IMG/VR virus record: IMGVR_UViG_3300017963_000190
Span: 124,001 to 188,000 of that record
DNA from: a virus
Length of the DNA: 64,000 nucleotides
Direction: 5' to 3' (one strand)
Shown one piece after another: positions 52,649 to 60,786 of the stretch (position 1 is its first letter; every line of letters begins with the position of its first letter). The translations under genes and the position numbers were made by a program. The notes below the pieces were generated by a model. The model was given only the letters and a program-made list of their open reading frames with translations. It was not told where the DNA came from and ran no database searches.

Positions 52649-53272
52649 TTAGTACGCGATGATTGCTCCGGGGTTAAGGATCGGTCCTCCAGCTGAGAAC
52701 TGCTTTTTGTGTCCGCTAAATCGTCCATAAAATTCTTTGATGGCTGCAATTGCTGTAGGGAGGTCTGTGTGTAGCGTGCTCACCGCATTCAGCACGTCAG
52801 CATTGGGGTGTACTCCAGCGGCTATGTGCGCGTTGAACTGTCCTTGTGCAGCTGTGATATATAGTAGCAACGTAGCCAAGTCGGTAGGGGTTGCTCCAGT
52901 GATCATGTTTCCGGCGTCTTGCGCTGTGTGCACCGCTTCGCTCAACACGTGTTCGTTGTACGCTTCAACGAAACCCATCATCGTGGAGATAGCAGAGGGT
53001 TCGTCAAACGCAGCAAACTCCGTGGGTATGTGCCCCTCATCATTGACCACGTGCACACATATTGCCTCGTTTACGAGCAGCTGTCCTTTCTGTACATAGT
53101 CAGCTACGTTCTGCTTCACACCGGAAGGCCAATTACGAAGCTCTTCCTGCATAATAAATGCGACTTCTCCGGACTTCAGTTTGATGTAAAGGGGCCTTCC
53201 TTGGGCTCCTGTGTAGCTTGTGGAGAATGAGATGAAGTAGTCGCCGATGTTTCGTATCTGAAGCATCGTCAT
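52649..53272 (-). CDS. Virion-type protein with internal His repeats, copy 2 (207 aa)
   Basis: A tandem paralogue of the 206-aa protein, with the same N-terminal FSTSYTGAQGRPLYIKL segment and the same two His/Asp/Asn repeats (NEHVLSEAVHTAQDAGN, FNAHIAAGVHPNADVLNA). It starts at the ATG at 53272 (GGAG, 8 nt spacing). The two copies differ at many positions, so the duplication is old or fast-evolving. The function is not known. Confidence 0.6.
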   Translation of the reverse strand: MTMLQIRNIGDYFISFSTSYTGAQGRPLYIKLKSGEVAFIMQEELRNWPSGVKQNVADYVQKGQLLVNEAICVHVVNDEGHIPTEFAAFDEPSAISTMMGFVEAYNEHVLSEAVHTAQDAGNMITGATPTDLATLLLYITAAQGQFNAHIAAGVHPNADVLNAVSTLHTDLPTAIAAIKEFYGRFSGHKKQFSAGGPILNPGAIIAY

Positions 53273-53284
53273 AGCCTGGGCTCC

Positions 53285-54220
53285 TTATGCGGGAACGTTG
53301 ATGTAGGACTCGTGGTGCTGTACTAACCGGACTTCAAGGTCCCAGCTAGTAAGCTGTCCATGGGGTGCAAAATCTTTGGTGGAAACTATTTTCCAGCGCG
53401 TGTCCCCTTCGACAGAAATGAAGAAATCTTCTGTGGTGATCGATTTGATCTTGTTGTCTGTCCAACAATTAATGGTGCTGTAATCGTCGAAAACTCCCAG
53501 CTCTTGTAGAGCAATACTCTTGGCTGTTCTGGGGATGTTTACAACGATCAGGTTGTCCTCGAAATTCTGGTAACGCAGGTAAACAGTTTTCAGAAGAGGC
53601 GATTCCTGAGCAGGGGACTGGCGTTCTAGCTCCACGCGGATGTCGACCCACGGATTAAATAGCCGTTGGGCCAGGTTGTCTTGGGTTAGTCCAACGTACG
53701 AAAGGTCGGAGGGTCCGCGCACAAAAGCTCTAAGGGTGGTGCCCTCTGGCATGTCGAAGCCCGCAGCTAGTGCGTCTACAACCCCAATATTGCTCGTTAA
53801 TCGTATTCTTGCTTCTAGGGATCCCTTACGTGCACCGTTAATTAGCTTGAACGGGATAGGCTTCCGACGTTTGTCCCAGTCTGGCATTATGTTAGAGAGG
53901 CGAAGACTGCCACGGGTGACGTCTATTACTTCCACTGTGGTGCCGTATTTTTCGTAGCCCCCTACCCATCCTACACCAAAGCAAGCACTACAGTGGCGGT
54001 CTGGGCTAGTTTCAATGTCAAAGCAGCTGCATCTCCTTGCTACGTTTAGTGCGCGAAAGAGCGCTACGTAGAGGGGGACAGTCTCCACCGCTTTCTTATT
54101 GCGTTCAGCTATTCTAGGGATCAGCTGCTCCGTGGCAATGTCGTGCGCATGGTGTGCTAGCACCTGCGACCCATCGGAAATGAGCGCGCGTTCCCCTGGC
54201 CTGTAGCTTCGTGTAGGCAC
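53285..54220 (-). CDS. Head-tail/neck-type structural protein with Cys motif (311 aa)
   Basis: Residues 64-88 show CSCFDIETSPDRHCSACFGV then GWVGGY: four Cys (64, 66, 77, 80) in a C-x-C...C-x-x-C arrangement followed by G-x-GWVGGY, a pattern I associate with phage neck or head-closure proteins. The rest is beta-rich with no enzymatic motif. It is the first minus-strand gene at the divergent junction, suggesting its own promoter. Confidence 0.55.
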   Translation of the reverse strand: MPTRSYRPGERALISDGSQVLAHHAHDIATEQLIPRIAERNKKAVETVPLYVALFRALNVARRCSCFDIETSPDRHCSACFGVGWVGGYEKYGTTVEVIDVTRGSLRLSNIMPDWDKRRKPIPFKLINGARKGSLEARIRLTSNIGVVDALAAGFDMPEGTTLRAFVRGPSDLSYVGLTQDNLAQRLFNPWVDIRVELERQSPAQESPLLKTVYLRYQNFEDNLIVVNIPRTAKSIALQELGVFDDYSTINCWTDNKIKSITTEDFFISVEGDTRWKIVSTKDFAPHGQLTSWDLEVRLVQHHESYINVPA

Positions 54221-54241
54221 AGTCTCTCCACAAACAATTTC

Positions 54242-54263
54242 GCTCTACTATGTTTAGTAGAGC
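54242..54263. repeat. Perfect 8-bp inverted repeat in the divergent junction
   Basis: GCTCTACT (54242-54249) and AGTAGAGC (54256-54263) around a 6-nt loop, between the divergent 311-aa (minus) and 391-aa (plus) genes. It may form a leader hairpin in the minus transcript or serve as a binding site. Confidence 0.5.
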
Positions 54264-54276
54264 AAAGTTCATTTAT

Positions 54277-54309
54277 AGGTAACCTGATTCCCAGCAGTTC
54301 TTGTTACCT
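54277..54309. repeat. Second inverted repeat in the divergent junction
   Basis: AGGTAAC (54277-54283) and GTTACCT (54303-54309) are perfect 7-nt complements separated by 19 nt, a spacing that suits a two-site operator as well as a hairpin. It lies between the first repeat and the candidate -10 boxes. Confidence 0.4.
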
Positions 54310-54341
54310 TCTATTATAGAGCAGTGAGGGAAAGTAGTTAT
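54288..54341. promoter_or_regulatory. Candidate divergent promoters for the two virion blocks
   Basis: Minus strand: a perfect TATAAT (plus 54313-54318) with a poor -35 (ATAACT, plus 54336-54341) at 17 nt. Plus strand: TTCCCA (54288-54293) and TATTAT (54312-54317) at 18 nt spacing. The two -10 boxes overlap as in the 41.7 kb pair. A TATAAATG also occurs on the minus strand at 54270-54277. Which of these is used is not clear. Confidence 0.35.
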
Positions 54342-55515
54342 GCAGTTTACGCGAGCTACCCACGCTACGTTTGAGGCCGAGTTTGTGGACCAAGATGGAC
54401 AGCCTTTGGTTCGGGCTGATCCAGAATCCTATCCGGCAACCGTCGTGAAGGATCCTCAGGGTACCACAATTGCAACTGGCGTAGGGAAAAATCTTGGCGA
54501 CGGCAAATACCAGTGGAACTGGTTTGTCCCGGCCGACGCCGAGATTAATACGTTGGACTCTCCTTGGTCCATCAGTTGGTTCTTTCTCACCGATACCGGG
54601 CAGAACAAGGACTACCAAGAGACCTTCGATGTCGTCGACCAGATCGAGCCAGAGCCAGAAGAGCGCGCATGGACCTATCTATTACGGGAGAATTCTTCTG
54701 AGCGTCTATTCCTCAAACTGGATAAAATCCCGCAGTCTCTTAGTCTGACTATTTTGGATCCCAACAATAATCCGATGCACAGTGTTGAGGGGATAAGCGA
54801 CTCCGAGGCTCATGGTATGACGATTACGCCACTTCAGTACAGGAAGATCTCCTACCTGAAGAAAGATGGGGTCTATCACTTCTTCTTCGACACAGAGCCG
54901 TTAGCTGCGGGGGAGTATCTGATTTTCTGGCGTGTCCAGCAAGAAATCATTTCTCAGCCTTACGATGTGCAGCAGCTTTTGCGCGTGCCTATAATGCATT
55001 TCTGGCGGCTCAATCAGCCTCTGCGGATGCTAATTGATAAGCTGCAGAAGAAGATTGGGTGGGTGCAAGCCTATTCAGACGCAGATATTTACGAATACAT
55101 TTTGCGTGGTGTGGACATGGCCAATATTGTGCAGCCCACCACCAACTGGACTTTGGGTTCGATTCCTCAACAAGGGTCTCGTGGCGTAATCAACGCAGTC
55201 CTATTGTTTGCAGCGGTGTGGGGACTGAACGCGCAGCAGATCCTAGAGACCGAGTTGCAGTTCGATCATGGTGGTCAAACTGTACAGCTAACCTACAACC
55301 ACGATTACGGGGGAGTTCTAGGAAACATTAACGAATTGCTTGGTAAGTACGCAGAAAGCAAGCTGCACATCTACCGTATTGCTCAAGGGCCGGGCAGAGT
55401 AGGCGTGCGCCCGAAGAACTGGCGCTTTACTCAGAGAGTTTGGCGTGTCGATGACTGGGGAGCTGCTACAAGCCCCTACGATGTCAGCGTTTTGATGACG
55501 TCCTGCGGATTGTAG
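54340..55515 (+). CDS. Virion structural protein, neck/head-completion type (391 aa)
   Basis: The ATG at 54340 has GAGGGAA upstream. The first 190 residues form two beta-sandwich units: FEAEFVDQDGQPLVRADP (Ig-like) and LSLTILDPNNNPMHSVEG. The remainder is helical with an IDKLQKKIGWVQAYSDADIY stretch that resembles phage head-tail connector segments, then a beta end. Assignment as a structural protein is from composition and context. It heads the plus-strand virion trio. Confidence 0.5.
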   Translation: MQFTRATHATFEAEFVDQDGQPLVRADPESYPATVVKDPQGTTIATGVGKNLGDGKYQWNWFVPADAEINTLDSPWSISWFFLTDTGQNKDYQETFDVVDQIEPEPEERAWTYLLRENSSERLFLKLDKIPQSLSLTILDPNNNPMHSVEGISDSEAHGMTITPLQYRKISYLKKDGVYHFFFDTEPLAAGEYLIFWRVQQEIISQPYDVQQLLRVPIMHFWRLNQPLRMLIDKLQKKIGWVQAYSDADIYEYILRGVDMANIVQPTTNWTLGSIPQQGSRGVINAVLLFAAVWGLNAQQILETELQFDHGGQTVQLTYNHDYGGVLGNINELLGKYAESKLHIYRIAQGPGRVGVRPKNWRFTQRVWRVDDWGAATSPYDVSVLMTSCGL

Positions 55516-55542
55516 GGGACGTCATCGCAAAAGGAGTCCGAG

Positions 55543-56388
55543 ATGAAAGATTTTCAGCACATGAGTCTCCAGCAGATGGTGGACGAGAACGTCCCAATCT
55601 ACGTACGAAACAGGAGTGCACGGCAGCTCGACAAATCCCATATGCTGGTTATCGAGTTTCCAAACCCAGCAGGTGGACGTGGGTCAACAGTGGTGATTCC
55701 GGCGATCAAGTATCCCATCGATATCTCTCGCAAGGTAGCGCCTCCAGCGGCCATCCCAATGAGCCGCGCCTTTGTGGATTGGTTAAATAAGGGGGTACTT
55801 GAGCTCGTGGATCCAGATGAGGCCAGGCGTATTTTGGCTAAGCCTGAAGTACGCGCAGCCGTTGCTGCTGCCTACGAGAAATTGAACCGCAAACGTGGGG
55901 CGGGTCTGCAGCGCAAGAGACCGCAATTCAAGGTACGTCACGGAGGAGCCCGTGAGACCAGGTCGTATGCAGATCTAGATTCCGAGATGTCAGCGAAGAG
56001 TTTCTACGGGGATACTCCTGAAGAAGCCAAGCTGGAGTCTGAGATTGTGGCTCCGCAGGAGGCGCTTACTTTGGGAGAAGCTGATGCGAAGGTAAGCCCG
56101 AAGATTAAGCAGTTCTGCGCAGATCTCCTCGAAGAGCCAGAGCTCAAAAAGGATTTCCTGACCGAGCTCAAGAGTTGGGACGAGGATGAGCTAAGCGATG
56201 AGGAGCTCGGTTACATGATGCAGAATCTAGCTGCTTTCGAGAATATCGCTGCGTACCTCCGATCGTTGATGGCCCAGCGGGCCACCACAAAAGCAGAAGC
56301 TAAGCCCAAGAAAAAGGCACGTAAACCGCGTAGGTCGGCTCCCCCTCCATCAGAGCTTGATGACTTGGGCGACGACTGGCCAGAGTAG
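55543..56388 (+). CDS. Hypothetical protein with basic C-terminal tail (281 aa)
   Basis: It starts at the ATG at 55543 with AAAGGAG at suitable spacing. The N-terminus is beta-rich (NVPIYVRNRSARQLDKSHML). Helices rich in Glu follow (residues 150-240). A Lys/Arg/Pro-rich stretch (about 250-275, EAKPKKKARKPRRSAPPP) precedes an acidic end (DDLGDDWPE). No family is recognised. It is part of a three-gene plus-strand run of structural-type genes. Confidence 0.55.
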   Translation: MKDFQHMSLQQMVDENVPIYVRNRSARQLDKSHMLVIEFPNPAGGRGSTVVIPAIKYPIDISRKVAPPAAIPMSRAFVDWLNKGVLELVDPDEARRILAKPEVRAAVAAAYEKLNRKRGAGLQRKRPQFKVRHGGARETRSYADLDSEMSAKSFYGDTPEEAKLESEIVAPQEALTLGEADAKVSPKIKQFCADLLEEPELKKDFLTELKSWDEDELSDEELGYMMQNLAAFENIAAYLRSLMAQRATTKAEAKPKKKARKPRRSAPPPSELDDLGDDWPE

Positions 56389-56401
56389 GTGATAAAGGTC
56401 C

Positions 56402-57646
56402 ATGGCGAAAGTCAGCGAAGTAAAGCAAGTTCAGAACTTCTATAAGAAAAACAAGAAAAGTTTTCAGAATATAGAAGGTCTGGAGGCTGGTGCCACAGCC
56501 GGAACTAATTTTGGGTTCCTTGAGCGTGACTACACGGAGCCGCGCTCCGCAATGATAGTCACGAGCAAGGTGTGGCTGGCCCAGAATAAGTATATAGTTC
56601 TGTGGGTGAACCCCCGGGAAATGGGGTGGACTCTTGGTCGCAGGGAGGCCATTTCGAAAACAGCTACTGGGGTGGTACGCAACACCTGGAAAAACCGAGT
56701 TCGTGGTACCTACTACGATGAGCCTCTTTTGAATATCACCTTTCAAACGGGTAATATTCTTCCAGGAGTCACCGTTCCATCTAGCAGATTTGGTACGCGC
56801 GTTGTAGAATCCACTCCTGTTGCCACACCAAATGAGCAAGGGGTTATTGTAGACAGGTACGAAAAGGTTCGGAATAAGCGTGGTCCACTCCAAGCTGATC
56901 CAGCTGCAATCGCTGACATGATCAAGGCCCCTCCTGTTCCTCCCGGTCTGGAAAATTTTTACGATTTTTTGGGCCTGATCGACCAGGATGTTCTTGCTGG
57001 GAGTGGAGAAAATCGTCATATCCTTTTATACAGAACACGTGTTTTTCCACGAATGCGCTTGGAGGGCTATTTTCAGGGAGAGCTTAGCTTTACGGAGTCA
57101 GCCGACAACGCCAATCGGCTGACATGGAGCATGGCTTTTCAGGTGTACCATAGCATTCCTAGGTTCTACCATCCGTCGCAGCTGAAAGCTGCGTATTCGG
57201 ATGCGGTACGCACGCATGCTTTAAGCGATTTCCTGCCCAAGAGCTTCGACTTCAAGAAGTTTGATGAGGGTTTCACGGATGAGAAAGATCAGTATCTAAG
57301 CGACCCGACCACTTGGAACAAGAAGAAGATAGAGACCGATAAAGGAAGCGGTGCTCAGAAAAAGGGCAACGCTTTGGTGACCCCGGAAGGTTACACTGCT
57401 GCCGGTTGGAAAAAGAAGATCCAGAAGCAGAATAAGCAGACGTCGGATAACTACCAGAAGCAGCTCGAATCGCTTTCCAGGGTGTTTAACCTAGGGGAGC
57501 CTTTAAAGAGCAAACTCTTGAAGTACATGTCCGACCTGGAGAACCAGGCACTCGCCGATGGGAGCTACGTGCCTCGTAGTGTGGTGGATCAGCAAGCAAG
57601 GGCATGGTTGGCTTCCAACGATCCTGATGGTGACGGGCAGCTTTAG
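56402..57646 (+). CDS. Tail-type structural protein (414 aa)
   Basis: Residues 60-120 (KYIVLWVNPREMGWTLGRRE, then GVVRNTWKNR and LNITFQTGNILPG) follow the pattern of phage tail-associated proteins in which a P-x-x-x-x-W motif and a G-x-I segment recur. The C-terminal half is charged and helical, ending WLASNDPDGDGQL. It converges on the primase gene with overlapping stops (TTAG). The role is likely in the tail; specific identity unknown. Confidence 0.5.
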   Translation: MAKVSEVKQVQNFYKKNKKSFQNIEGLEAGATAGTNFGFLERDYTEPRSAMIVTSKVWLAQNKYIVLWVNPREMGWTLGRREAISKTATGVVRNTWKNRVRGTYYDEPLLNITFQTGNILPGVTVPSSRFGTRVVESTPVATPNEQGVIVDRYEKVRNKRGPLQADPAAIADMIKAPPVPPGLENFYDFLGLIDQDVLAGSGENRHILLYRTRVFPRMRLEGYFQGELSFTESADNANRLTWSMAFQVYHSIPRFYHPSQLKAAYSDAVRTHALSDFLPKSFDFKKFDEGFTDEKDQYLSDPTTWNKKKIETDKGSGAQKKGNALVTPEGYTAAGWKKKIQKQNKQTSDNYQKQLESLSRVFNLGEPLKSKLLKYMSDLENQALADGSYVPRSVVDQQARAWLASNDPDGDGQL

Positions 57647-58575
57647 GCTGCCAAGGTCGTCTCCATTCTTTTTACCAGTCGATACAATCTATTCAAGTGG
57701 GGCATCGGCATATTGCCCGGATCTTTCTTTTCTGGGCACATGAAATGCTTCACCGGGAACATCTCCATCAAACTCGCAGCGATGTCATAGCGAACCCCTT
57801 CTCCTCCTTCGTCCCCATCCATAGCTACCACAACGGCTTCGGCATTCGCATTGATTAAGTGGGTACGATTACTGTCGTCGTAATTTCTCGTTCCCATTAT
57901 TGCCAGCGCGGGGATGTTGTAGTTGACGAGCCGCAGCGCATCGTACGGCCCCTCTACTAAGACGACCACTTTCCGATTCATGGCTATGACCGCGTCTAGC
58001 GGAAAGAGCACATCCTTGGAAGACATGTTTGGTGCATTTCGGTAGGGCTTCAGGAGCTTCTCGCCAGGCGGCGCCTCGTCTAGCCGTCTCGCTACCCACC
58101 CCTTTACCTCGTCGTACATCATTACTGGAAATAGAATACGTTCCGCACGTATGCGTGGATCGTCGTCGAACCACCCAAAGGCTCCAACGCGTTTTAAGGT
58201 TTTCACGCGGAGCCGACGCCACGGCTTTGTCCAGGGGCGTAGCCCCCAAGGGAGGTCCACTTTCGCCATGGCCTTTTGGTAGCGCTTTTCCATTTTGTGC
58301 GCGAGCACTAGAAAATCGTTGGGCCGGTTCTCCTCTGTGAGCGTGTCTACTTTGATGTAGTTGGCGATGTAGTCCCACTTGGATCCCTTTACGCCGCAAC
58401 CAAAGCACAGAAATGCGCCGTCGAGGCGGCGGATACTCAGGCTAGGGGTCTTGTGGTCATGTCCTCGGAAGCAGAATGCTTTGATGTTCTCCTGGTTGCT
58501 ATCTCCCATAGAGACGCGCACCCCCGCCGCTTCGAGCTGGGCTACAATAAAGGTGGACAGATCTGATTCGGCCAT
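57643..58575 (-). CDS. DnaG-type DNA primase (310 aa)
   Basis: The zinc-binding part shows C35...H39 (FCFRGHDHKTPSLSI) and C57-x-x-C60 (FLCFGCGVKG). The Toprim domain has VVVLVEGPYDALRL (E208) and VVAMDGDEGGEG (D253, D255). At 310 aa it is shorter than cellular DnaG and has no C-terminal helicase-binding domain, as common in phage. It makes primers. It is alone on the minus strand in a plus-strand block, with its own promoter-like motif upstream at 58630. Confidence 0.85.
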   Translation of the reverse strand: MAESDLSTFIVAQLEAAGVRVSMGDSNQENIKAFCFRGHDHKTPSLSIRRLDGAFLCFGCGVKGSKWDYIANYIKVDTLTEENRPNDFLVLAHKMEKRYQKAMAKVDLPWGLRPWTKPWRRLRVKTLKRVGAFGWFDDDPRIRAERILFPVMMYDEVKGWVARRLDEAPPGEKLLKPYRNAPNMSSKDVLFPLDAVIAMNRKVVVLVEGPYDALRLVNYNIPALAIMGTRNYDDSNRTHLINANAEAVVVAMDGDEGGEGVRYDIAASLMEMFPVKHFMCPEKKDPGNMPMPHLNRLYRLVKRMETTLAA

Positions 58576-58590
58576 CGTGCCTCACATTCG

Positions 58591-58607
58591 TCTTGTAAAC
58601 TAATAGG
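58591..58607 (+). promoter_or_regulatory. Strong copy of the phage promoter-like motif
   Basis: TCTTGTAAACTAATAGG, 49 nt upstream of the Cas4/RecB-like nuclease gene, in an 80-nt gap that also serves the divergent primase gene. It matches the minus-strand copy at 50697-50713 at all but one base. Confidence 0.6.
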
Positions 58608-58629
58608 TAGTGCACCGCATGCCTTCACC

Positions 58630-58642
58630 TTGGTTTTACAGC
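58630..58642 (-). promoter_or_regulatory. Weak copy of the motif for the primase gene
   Basis: The minus strand reads GCTGTAAAACCAA, 55 nt upstream of the primase ATG. It shares TGTAAAAC with the site at 34198. Together with the site at 58591 it makes a divergent pair. Confidence 0.35.
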
Positions 58643-58655
58643 ATTGGAGTAGTAG

Positions 58656-59588
58656 ATGGGCATTTTTGACATCCCAAAAGCAGAGAAATTCCCAGCTGGA
58701 CTGGAAAAGAGCTTTGGAGATATCCGCTACGGCCGCCGGAAAGTCCGACAGCGTGAGTACGAGGAGCTCCGCGCCAGCAATCTTCCTGTGTGCCCTCGGG
58801 CCTACATTATATACAGGCGCTCACCTCTGCGCAAGAGGCCTCTCGTGGAGGAGACTTTCATCAGCGAGACAGCCACGTTGTTGGGTACCGCGCTGCATTT
58901 AGTGCTTCAGAAGTGGTTTGGTTTGCAGGGGCACCTTTTTGGGAACTGGGTTTGCGTACACTGCAAAAAGATTCGCCGCCATCAGCTGGGAACGCAGAAG
59001 TGCGTCGAGTGCGGGCGCGAGATGATTTACCATGAGTACGCAATCAAACCGAGCAAGTACGCACCTTTTAGCGGGCACATCGATGGCATCCTGGTGCTGC
59101 CTAATGGCACAATTTATCTTATCGATTTTAAGGGTAGCAGTGTTCCAGCCATCCGGGAAATAAAGAAAAATGGGCGTCCTAAGGAGAGCCACTACTTGCA
59201 GGTGAACGCCTACGCTCACGCGGTCAACAAAGATCTGAAGCGTTTCGGGCTGACTGAAAAAATCCAGAAGATAATTATTATCTATGTAGACCGCGCCCAG
59301 CCTTGGAGAACGTGGTTGCCCATGCAAGTCCCCTTGAGTAGGGAGCTCTACAGGGAGGCTGTTGGACGAATCCACTACACCCGCGAGTGCCTTAAAACCG
59401 GTAAGGTTCCGCGTGGTTTGTGTGTTAGCCCGTCGGATGAGTACGCAAAGTACTGCCCCTGGCGGCAGGTATGTTTTTCGCCGGTGATCGAGGGACTGCT
59501 CAGCGATGATGTTGAGCCTGAAAGCAAAAAACAGGAGGTGTCAGAGCAGCAGCTACTCGCTTTGGCTGCTTACTTAGAATCTCATTAG
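58656..59588 (+). CDS. Cas4/RecB-like PD-(D/E)XK nuclease with Fe-S and zinc cysteines (310 aa)
   Basis: RecB-type motifs: GTALHLVLQ (H81), SGHIDGILVLPNG (D143), YLIDFKGS (D157, K159) and QVNAYAHA. A first Cys at 46 (CPRAY) and three late Cys (256, 267, 273) match the four-Cys Fe-S cluster of Cas4/AddB-like enzymes. An insertion at residues 99-122 holds two CxxC pairs (CVHC, CVEC), a separate zinc ribbon. It is a likely DNA exonuclease for recombination or end processing. The ATG at 58656 has GGAG upstream. Confidence 0.75.
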   Translation: MGIFDIPKAEKFPAGLEKSFGDIRYGRRKVRQREYEELRASNLPVCPRAYIIYRRSPLRKRPLVEETFISETATLLGTALHLVLQKWFGLQGHLFGNWVCVHCKKIRRHQLGTQKCVECGREMIYHEYAIKPSKYAPFSGHIDGILVLPNGTIYLIDFKGSSVPAIREIKKNGRPKESHYLQVNAYAHAVNKDLKRFGLTEKIQKIIIIYVDRAQPWRTWLPMQVPLSRELYREAVGRIHYTRECLKTGKVPRGLCVSPSDEYAKYCPWRQVCFSPVIEGLLSDDVEPESKKQEVSEQQLLALAAYLESH

Positions 59589-59619
59589 TTGCCACTTAGT
59601 CACTGAAAGGATGCTTCTC

Positions 59620-60126
59620 ATGACCGACTACAGAGACGCCCCGGAGCCGGATGCTCCTGAAGATACAGTTACAGAGGGAGAAGATTTATCGAGGCAGGAC
59701 GCTATTGATTTTGTTGACCGAGAGATTGATAGCACGGAAGACATCGAGAGTCTCAGCGTCGAAGCCTTTGTCACTTTAGCCATTCTTCGGGTAGTGCGCT
59801 CGCCCGAAGATGTTCGTGTTCATGTTACGAGGTCGCAGCGCATGGTAATTTTGGAATACGAGGTTCGGGAGGACGACATTGGTCAGGTAATAGGGCGGGG
59901 TGGCCATACAATAGATGCGATACGTTCCCTAGCCAAGTCTATCACCGGGAAGGTAGAGGATTCTTCACAAGAGGAATCTGAGGAGCGCCCTCCACATAAT
60001 CCTGTAGAGTACATCATCAAACTTATCGATGATACTGGATCCCCAGTAAGATTTGGGAAACCGAGGGGAGATCGTAGGCGCCAGGGGCACTTCCACCGGA
60101 ACCGGCGGGGGAGGTATCGTCGTTAG
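59620..60126 (+). CDS. KhpA-like KH-domain RNA-binding protein (168 aa)
   Basis: The ATG at 59620 has AAAGGA 8 nt upstream; an earlier ATG at 59611 overlaps it and is less likely. Residues 45-112 (LSVEAFVTLAILRVVRSPED, then ILEYEVREDDIGQVIGRGGH) align with KhpA/YlqC, a type-II KH fold with GRGG at 92-95 as the GxxG loop. The N-terminus (1-44) is acidic; the C-terminus (from 145) is an Arg/Gly/His-rich tail (GDRRRQGHFHRNRRGRYRR) that would add RNA contact. Its likely role is RNA binding and post-transcriptional control. It overlaps the SWIM gene stop. Confidence 0.75.
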   Translation: MTDYRDAPEPDAPEDTVTEGEDLSRQDAIDFVDREIDSTEDIESLSVEAFVTLAILRVVRSPEDVRVHVTRSQRMVILEYEVREDDIGQVIGRGGHTIDAIRSLAKSITGKVEDSSQEESEERPPHNPVEYIIKLIDDTGSPVRFGKPRGDRRRQGHFHRNRRGRYRR

Positions 60127-60740
60127 GGGATCTCAATGAGTCCTCCGCTGCGGGGAGGCCGTGTGAACTGTTTGACTGGGATCCTCTTTTCGCGCGCTTT
60201 CTTCTCCATTCCCGCAGCCTGCGTAGCCGCCGCGCTTTTGGCTTGCGCTTCCACTTGGATCCTCTCCGCAGCGAGGTCGTCTCTTTGTTGGAGCGCCAGC
60301 CGTGAGGCCATCACCAAATGCTTGCAGAGGTGGGGGATCATCTGTCGATTGCGCTCGCGAGGCAGTTGCCCATTCGACAACTTAATGGAGGAGCTGTTGC
60401 GCCTAGTGTTCGCTACTTCACAATTAAAGGTGTAGTAGGGACAAGAGCACCATACCCAGACCGGCGTATCCTTCCCTGGGGGGCCAAAAAACCGTACATA
60501 CGAGGCACGCTTCCCATCTGTGCATGTCAAGTACGTGCGTAGTTCGTTGTAAAAAGTTTTGTCTTTTCGGTAGGATCGCTTGAAGCCTTCCCTACTCCCC
60601 ACCCCGTATTCCTTGCGGATCACGTGACATTGTGTGTTGGCACGCTTGATGATCTCTGGGTTGAACCGTGCCGTGAGCTGCGCCAGCTGACCTAGCGTCA
60701 TGCGATTTACAGGGGTGGCGGCGTAGCGTTTTTTCGCCAT
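60123..60740 (-). CDS. SWIM zinc-finger protein (205 aa)
   Basis: I use the ATG at 60740 (GGAG upstream); a longer frame would run through the promoter of the sigma gene. The SWIM motif CxC...CxH is at C98-S-C100 and C139-K-H141 (VWVWCSCPYY; IPHLCKHLVMA). SWIM fingers bind DNA or partner proteins. The N-terminal 95 residues are basic and helical. It is divergent from the sigma gene and convergent with the KH gene. Confidence 0.7.
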   Translation of the reverse strand: MAKKRYAATPVNRMTLGQLAQLTARFNPEIIKRANTQCHVIRKEYGVGSREGFKRSYRKDKTFYNELRTYLTCTDGKRASYVRFFGPPGKDTPVWVWCSCPYYTFNCEVANTRRNSSSIKLSNGQLPRERNRQMIPHLCKHLVMASRLALQQRDDLAAERIQVEAQAKSAAATQAAGMEKKAREKRIPVKQFTRPPRSGGLIEIP

Positions 60741-60757
60741 TTTACGCTCCAAAAGTG

Positions 60758-60786
60758 TTGACTCAGATCCATGACTGTACCATACT
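60758..60786 (+). promoter_or_regulatory. Sigma-70-type promoter for the phage sigma gene
   Basis: TTGACT at 60758-60763, 17-nt spacer, CATACT at 60781-60786. It lies 45 nt upstream of the sigma-factor ATG. The 9-bp inverted repeat at 60765-60799 covers its spacer, -10 and start region. Confidence 0.6.

Noticed and set aside
58656-59588. Cas4-like gene as part of a CRISPR-Cas system
   Set aside because: No repeat-spacer array and no other cas genes; similar nucleases are common in phage recombination modules.
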